Of a DNA stretch of 52,997 nucleotides, positions 49,423 through 52,997 are shown one piece after another. Every line of letters begins with the position of its first letter. Within the stretch, counting starts at the first letter, position 1. The stretch comes from Clostridia bacterium. GTDB taxonomy: Bacteria > Bacillota > Clostridia > TANB77 > CAG-508. The stretch is taken from positions 1 through 52,997 of the forward strand of contig JAFRDD010000151.1 of assembly GCA_017404025.1 (NCBI GenBank), read 5' to 3'. The notes under the pieces were generated by a model. That model was not told the origin of the DNA and ran no database searches. It worked only from the letters and a program-made list of their open reading frames with translations. The translations under genes were made by a program, and so were the position numbers.

Positions 49423-49593
49423 ATCATTTTTGTCGTTATTTTTCATTTTTACTATTTTTCAGTGCTTTTATGGGTTGAAAGTGGCTTAACTTCGTGTCGT
49501 TACATTAATATTACATTTTTTTGACCTACGGAATCCTATGGTTTCAACTAGCGAAAATATTCGAATTCTTTTTTAAGTACTAAATATTTATAC

Positions 49594-49661
49594 AAAAAAG
49601 TATTTTCAATTATGTACTTAATCCCCAAAAAGGGACAGTACTAATATGAAAATACTTTTTT
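49594..49661 (-). terminator. Terminator of the 49665-50297 lipoprotein gene
   Basis: Perfect 15-bp arms (49594-49608, 49647-49661) with an inner GTAC stem, ending in a T run directly after the stop codon. Confidence 0.75.
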
Positions 49662-49664
49662 ATT

Positions 49665-50297
49665 TTATTGATTTAATGTAAGTTTAAATGAATTTATTAT
49701 ATCTAATGTTTCTTGATCAAATTCTCTAACTTCAGATGGTTTTTCTTCATCTTTGTAGTTAACTGTCATATTCATATGAGATCCTGGATAAACATCATCT
49801 GCAGCTATCATGTAGAAATATCCCCAATATTTATAGTTTCCAGATCCACCTACTCTATTATAATATCTTAACGCTTTTCTTCCATTTAATTCAAATTGTT
49901 CCATTCCACTTAATTTAATTGTTGACTTTTCATCTTTCATAAATTCTAGGTATCCATCAAAAGTTGCTTTTTGCTCTCCATATGTTTCTTTAAAATATTT
50001 TGATGTGTTATAAACTAAACCTGAACTAGAAAATGAGAAAAATGCTGTATCTGTTGCTAAATAAAATGTTCCTTTTTGTTTAGATCCTTCTGGTTGTGTT
50101 GTTGTAAATTGATATTTTGGTGTCCCATCTTCTTTCTTTGGAACTGACACAGTTATCTTTCCTTTTCCCATATCGTAAGAAATTTCTGTAGTATTTTTTG
50201 CTTTTCCTCCATTTTTGTTGTTATCACATCCTGTTAATATAAATAATCCTGAAGCTAATAATGTTATTAATAATATAACACTTAATGTTTTTTTCAT
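49665..50297 (-). CDS. Lipoprotein of unknown function
   Basis: From Met 50297 (GAGGGG site upstream) the 210-residue protein has a lipoprotein signal with lipobox ILTGC (Cys about 24), an Asn/Lys linker and one domain with strands such as KITVSVPKKEDGTPKYQF, FYLATDTAFFSFS and ALRYYNRVGGSGNYKYWGYF. AT-rich like the resident genome. No family recognised; an extracellular binding domain is likely. Confidence 0.8.
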   Translation of the reverse strand: MKKTLSVILLITLLASGLFILTGCDNNKNGGKAKNTTEISYDMGKGKITVSVPKKEDGTPKYQFTTTQPEGSKQKGTFYLATDTAFFSFSSSGLVYNTSKYFKETYGEQKATFDGYLEFMKDEKSTIKLSGMEQFELNGRKALRYYNRVGGSGNYKYWGYFYMIAADDVYPGSHMNMTVNYKDEEKPSEVREFDQETLDIINSFKLTLNQ

Positions 50298-50382
50298 TTT
50301 TAATCCCCTCTCTTTTTTTATAATATATATATTATATATCATATTATATATTTTTTTTCAATTGGTATTTCATAATATTAAA

Positions 50383-50455
50383 AAAAAAAAGGTTAATTAA
50401 AGTTGCGATGTCCGTTTTTTTATTTCTGCTTTTTGACATCGTTAAAGCCTTTTTT
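50383..50455. terminator. Hairpin at the left end of the IS30 element
   Basis: GCGATGTC and GACATCG, with AAAAAAGG / CCTTTTTT outer parts, form an imperfect stem just downstream of the IS30 transposase stop. It overlaps the presumed left inverted repeat. Confidence 0.6.
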
Positions 50456-50465
50456 CTTAAATTGT

Positions 50466-51791
50466 TTATGCTACTTTTTTTCTTGTCATATTTAAATCTT
50501 CTATAGCTATTTCATAAAATCCTAATTTATTTAATAGTTCTTTTCCTATTATCTTTTCCATCTCTTTATATGGTGTTGACCAACCTAAATTCTTTCTTGG
50601 ATAATTGTTTATTCTATTAATTTTTTCTATTATATCACTATCTTTGTATTTTGCAAAATCTACTCCTTTGGGATAAAAATATCTTATTAGCCTATGTTGA
50701 TTTTCAATTTGTCCTTTCTCATATGATGCATATGGATCCGCATAATATAAACTTAATCTTTTTTCTGCTCCATTCTTCGATTTTTCTATTCCTTCATAAT
50801 CTAAAAACTCACATCCATTATCTGTTATTATTTTCTCTAATATTAATTTAAACTTATCTTTCATAGTTATTTCTAATTTATCTAATTCTTTTATTATGTT
50901 TTCTTGTTTTTTATTACTTATTGGTATTCCAAATAAAAAACTCGTTTTTTTATTTATTAACGTCATTAATAATTTGCTTCCCTTTATTCCTTCTACTGTA
51001 TCCATTTCTGCAAAACCATCTAATTTTTGCGTCTTTTCTTCTTCACTTAAATCTCCATAACTTCTTCCATTTGCTCTATGTTTTTCTCTATTCGGATTTC
51101 TTTCTCTTTTTTCTTCTTTTGGCTCTCTTTTTAATTTATTTCTTAAATCTATATTTTTACATTTCATTAATCCTCTATCTATTCTTAAATATAATGTTGG
51201 TAACGATATTCTTTCTCCCCTTTTATTCTCTGTTGTCTGTAATGCCACCTCTGGCGATATTCCATGTCTTATTTTTTCTGATAATGCATCCATATATTCA
51301 ACATTTTCTATCTCTTTCATTTTCTTTTTTGATTTCTTTTTGTTTTCTTCATGTTGTTTCCATGCTTTTTCTGCTATATATACAAGTTTTACTTTTCTAC
51401 ATTGTTTATAATTGGGACACCCATTACATACTTTTTTTCTTCCTTTTAATCTTTCACATTTTTCTAATTTAGGTTCGTATTTATCACATAATTCCATTGC
51501 AACATTACAATCTTTACATGTTTTACATCTTTCTCCTGATAGATTATACCCACACAATTTACTTTGTTTACAACTATTATAATTCATACAAGCTTTACAT
51601 TTTTTTCTTGTATATATTACTACTTTAAAATTTTTTATTTCTTTTTGAATACAACTCGAATTTCTCTCAAGTGCTTCTGCAATCTGCGTTGCATTATAAC
51701 ACTCGTTTAACATTGTTTCAATTTTTCCCATTTCTACCTGATTTAAGGGTTTATTTTTTTTATTTTCTGTTGTATAATTTATTTGACACAT
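50466..51791 (-). CDS. IS30-family transposase
   Basis: A DDE transposase of about 440 residues. The N-terminal helix-turn-helix (LNQVEMGKIETMLNECYNATQ) is followed by a Cys-rich zinc-type insert (CKACMNYNSC, CKTCKDC, CNGCPNYKQC), a feature of clostridial IS30 members. The catalytic residues lie in FAEMDTVEG, IITDNGCEF and GQIENQHRLIRYFYPKG. Two Mets at 51800 and 51791 lie within the terminal hairpin and neither has a clear ribosome binding site, so the start is uncertain. The frame is intact. Confidence 0.88.
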   Translation of the reverse strand: MCQINYTTENKKNKPLNQVEMGKIETMLNECYNATQIAEALERNSSCIQKEIKNFKVVIYTRKKCKACMNYNSCKQSKLCGYNLSGERCKTCKDCNVAMELCDKYEPKLEKCERLKGRKKVCNGCPNYKQCRKVKLVYIAEKAWKQHEENKKKSKKKMKEIENVEYMDALSEKIRHGISPEVALQTTENKRGERISLPTLYLRIDRGLMKCKNIDLRNKLKREPKEEKRERNPNREKHRANGRSYGDLSEEEKTQKLDGFAEMDTVEGIKGSKLLMTLINKKTSFLFGIPISNKKQENIIKELDKLEITMKDKFKLILEKIITDNGCEFLDYEGIEKSKNGAEKRLSLYYADPYASYEKGQIENQHRLIRYFYPKGVDFAKYKDSDIIEKINRINNYPRKNLGWSTPYKEMEKIIGKELLNKLGFYEIAIEDLNMTRKKVA

Positions 51792-51857
51792 AAAGACCAA
51801 TAATATAAAATTGTTTTTCGCTAAAACAATTTTATATTATTGGTCTTTATGTGTCAA
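51783..51857. repeat. 35-bp perfect inverted repeat at the right end of IS30
   Basis: Arms 51783-51817 and 51823-51857 are perfect complements with a 5-base loop. They cover the element end and the transposase start, so read-through RNA would bury the start codon. Confidence 0.9.
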
Positions 51858-51920
51858 TTTTTATTATTTGGGAATTTTTTCCATGAAAACGGATTTCGTT
51901 TCTTTAATTATATTATTAAA

Positions 51921-51973
51921 AAAAAAAGAAAGTGCCTGCCCTATTAATAAATAATTATGGACAAACACTTTCT
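51921..51973 (-). terminator. Terminator of the 52013-52498 lipoprotein
   Basis: AGAAAGTG (51927-51934) and CACTTTCT (51966-51973), followed by a T run on the minus strand. GTGCCT and AGGCAC further stabilise it. Confidence 0.65.
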
Positions 51974-52012
51974 CTCGGTTGAAACGATAGGCACCGATAG
52001 ACCTAGAAGACT

Positions 52013-52498
52013 TTAGAACTGTACTTTTTCCTTTCCAATAGTCCAAGCGACAGTATTCAGTTCGTCATTAGGGAGCTCCTCAAAAGATCTAACCTCATAT
52101 TCATACTCCCCTACTTTGCAATCTGCACGATCCTTGATAGAGACCGCTGTAATAGCACCATTGCTCTGTTCAAAAAGAACATAATTGGGAGTAAGTCCTT
52201 TGAATGAACCTTCCTTATAAACTCCCGACCAGTAGGAAGTACCTTCCTGACCTTCGTTATGAATCACCATAACATGGTTGGCCTCCTCATCAAAAGCAAC
52301 AACCTGGTAATAGTCATTGGGCTCCTGTAAGCTGTACACATCTACATTGTAGTCTTTCAGGTTATAGTGCCCATGCGGATCATAATGAATCATCTTAGCA
52401 GGTTCTTCCATGCTCGTCTCATCCTTCTGTGCGCTGCAAGCACATACTGTACTACTCAGCATCACAACTGCAAACATCAACGTACAAATTTTTTTCAT
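52013..52498 (-). CDS. Lipoprotein, GC-richer single-gene insert
   Basis: The 161-residue protein has a lipoprotein signal peptide (KK near the start, hydrophobic to 18, Cys in TVCACS about 19-21) and one strand-rich domain with DYYQVVAFDEEANHVMVIHN and GTSYWSGVYKEG. The start follows AAGGAGGAATTG. It has its own promoter and terminator and varied codons unlike the AT-rich neighbours. No in-frame CGG. No family recognised. Confidence 0.75.
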   Translation of the reverse strand: MKKICTLMFAVVMLSSTVCACSAQKDETSMEEPAKMIHYDPHGHYNLKDYNVDVYSLQEPNDYYQVVAFDEEANHVMVIHNEGQEGTSYWSGVYKEGSFKGLTPNYVLFEQSNGAITAVSIKDRADCKVGEYEYEVRSFEELPNDELNTVAWTIGKEKVQF

Positions 52499-52586
52499 GT
52501 CAATTCCTCCTTATGAATTGATATGCAGTTCAGCCTTGCGGCTGGGTTAATGTAATCTACAAAAGGCGATTGCCTTATGTAAATTA

Positions 52587-52615
52587 ATTATAACATTTTT
52601 TTACTTAAATATCAA
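52587..52615 (-). promoter_or_regulatory. Promoter of the 52013-52498 gene
   Basis: Minus strand TTGATA (52610-52615), 17 bases, TATAAT (52587-52592). It directly follows the tRNA-Leu terminator. Confidence 0.75.
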
Positions 52616-52634
52616 ATAATTCCATCATAATAGC

Positions 52635-52664
52635 ACAAAAAAATCAATCATTACTGATTGATTT
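52635..52664 (-). terminator. Terminator of tRNA-Leu
   Basis: AAATCAATCA (52641-52650) and TGATTGATTT (52655-52664) form a stem with a T run on the minus strand. Confidence 0.8.
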
Positions 52665-52697
52665 CATTTTTTCTGTTAGCTCGAACAGATACGTCAT

Positions 52698-52781
52698 TGG
52701 TGCGGATGAAGGGACTCGAACCCCCACGCCGTTGGCACTGGTTCCTAAGACCAGCGCGTCTACCAGTTCCGCCACATCCGC
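52698..52781 (-). tRNA. tRNA-Leu (anticodon UAG)
   Basis: Long-variable-arm tRNA with acceptor GCGGATG/CATCCGC, D-loop AACTGGTAGACGCG, anticodon loop CTTAGGA within CTGGT/ACCAG, T-loop TTCGAGT and encoded CCA. Confidence 0.96.
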
Positions 52782-52861
52782 ATTTTGCATTGACAATATT
52801 TATATTAACATATTTATATTAAAATTGTCAATACTTATTTATGACTTTTTAGTTTTTATGT

Positions 52862-52997
52862 GAATTCTTAGTAAAAATGTCCCGTTTTTTACTTTGAATT
52901 CTCAGTGAAAATGTCTCATTAAAAATTTAAAAATAAAAATAGAATTCTTAGTAAAAATGTCTCATCAAATTTTTACTTAATTCTTAGTGAAAATGTC
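52862..52997. repeat. Four direct repeats of GAATTCTTAGTAAAAATGTC
   Basis: Copies at 52862-52881, 52896-52915, 52942-52961 and 52978-52997 (window edge) are 20-mers differing at a few positions, spaced 34-46 bases. Multiple terminal repeats of this kind resemble the transposase binding sites at IS21-family ends; an IS may begin here and continue outside the window. The reverse complement reads GACATTTTTACTAAGAATTC. Confidence 0.7.

Larger units (their letters stand above)
50433..51857. mobile_element. IS30-family insertion sequence
   Basis: Imperfect terminal inverted repeats, TTGACATCGTTAAAGCC (50433-50449) and GGTCTTTATGTGTCAA (51842-51857), bracket a single IS30 transposase gene. The right end carries a large hairpin. 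I did not identify a target duplication. Confidence 0.55.

Noticed and set aside
52862..52997. CRISPR array
   Set aside because: The repeats are diverged and gaps vary from 14 to 26 bases; no cas genes are near.

Overview
The window is very AT-rich and comes from a low-GC Bacillota (Firmicutes). The sporulation genes yabP and yabQ, the ireB-ruvX-DUF1292 cluster, a CIRCE-controlled groES-groEL, a sortase with an SPKTG substrate and many GGAGG ribosome binding sites point to an anaerobic, spore-forming Clostridia-like organism, perhaps an uncultured gut lineage. RF2 is present with its classical UGA frameshift site, so UGA is a stop codon here.

Layout. 1-1.1 kb: the end of an unknown gene, a GC-richer orphan and a small membrane protein. 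1.2-6.9 kb: smpB, a dockerin-bearing beta-helix protein, fba, a DUF1540 protein, eno and a peroxiredoxin. 7.0-10.5 kb: a wall protein ending in SPKTG, divergent from a class B sortase. 10.5-14.4 kb: two unknown genes, a transglutaminase-like protein, yqeY and an ATP-grasp gene. 14.5-18.1 kb: divIC-like, yabQ, yabP, an aspartokinase and prfB. 18.2-26.6 kb: an ABC exporter, an L,D-transpeptidase, DUF1292-ruvX-ireB, a GAF/degenerate GGDEF protein, a large CpaE-like protein with AT-hook-like motifs, and two small membrane proteins. 26.8-32.8 kb: three tRNAs, groEL-groES, pyrG, deoD and greA. 32.8-45.3 kb: pgsA, an S41 protease, two coiled-coil M23 hydrolases, ftsX, ftsE, a split transketolase, ftsH, a DUF1189-like protein, alr and a FemAB-type transferase, all on the minus strand. 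45.6-53 kb: a zinc-type CobW GTPase, IS elements, orphans, tRNA-Leu and a block of direct repeats.

Main observation. Four genes (dockerin protein, class B sortase, ATP-grasp protein, prfB) are each split by a +1 frame change. In every case the change falls exactly on an in-frame CGG codon, and reading GGN (Gly) after skipping the C restores the expected protein. Reading by eye, I found no other in-frame CGG in the AT-rich genes of the window. The only further one lies in a GC-richer inserted gene. In the sortase the catalytic Cys and Arg lie beyond the shift, and in prfB the conserved RF2 C-terminus does. The hypothesis is that CGG is unassigned or very poorly decoded in this organism and that CGGN is read as Gly by a +1 frameshift or quadruplet decoding. 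A context-specific sequencing artefact is the main alternative.

Second theme: at least six GC-richer genes (135-485, 18180-18443, 20354-21181, 27236-27562, 47218-47778, 52013-52498) sit singly between AT-rich housekeeping genes. Five have their own strong promoter, and several directly abut a resident terminator. They look like separately acquired single-gene inserts. In one of them the start codon lies inside the neighbour's terminator hairpin.
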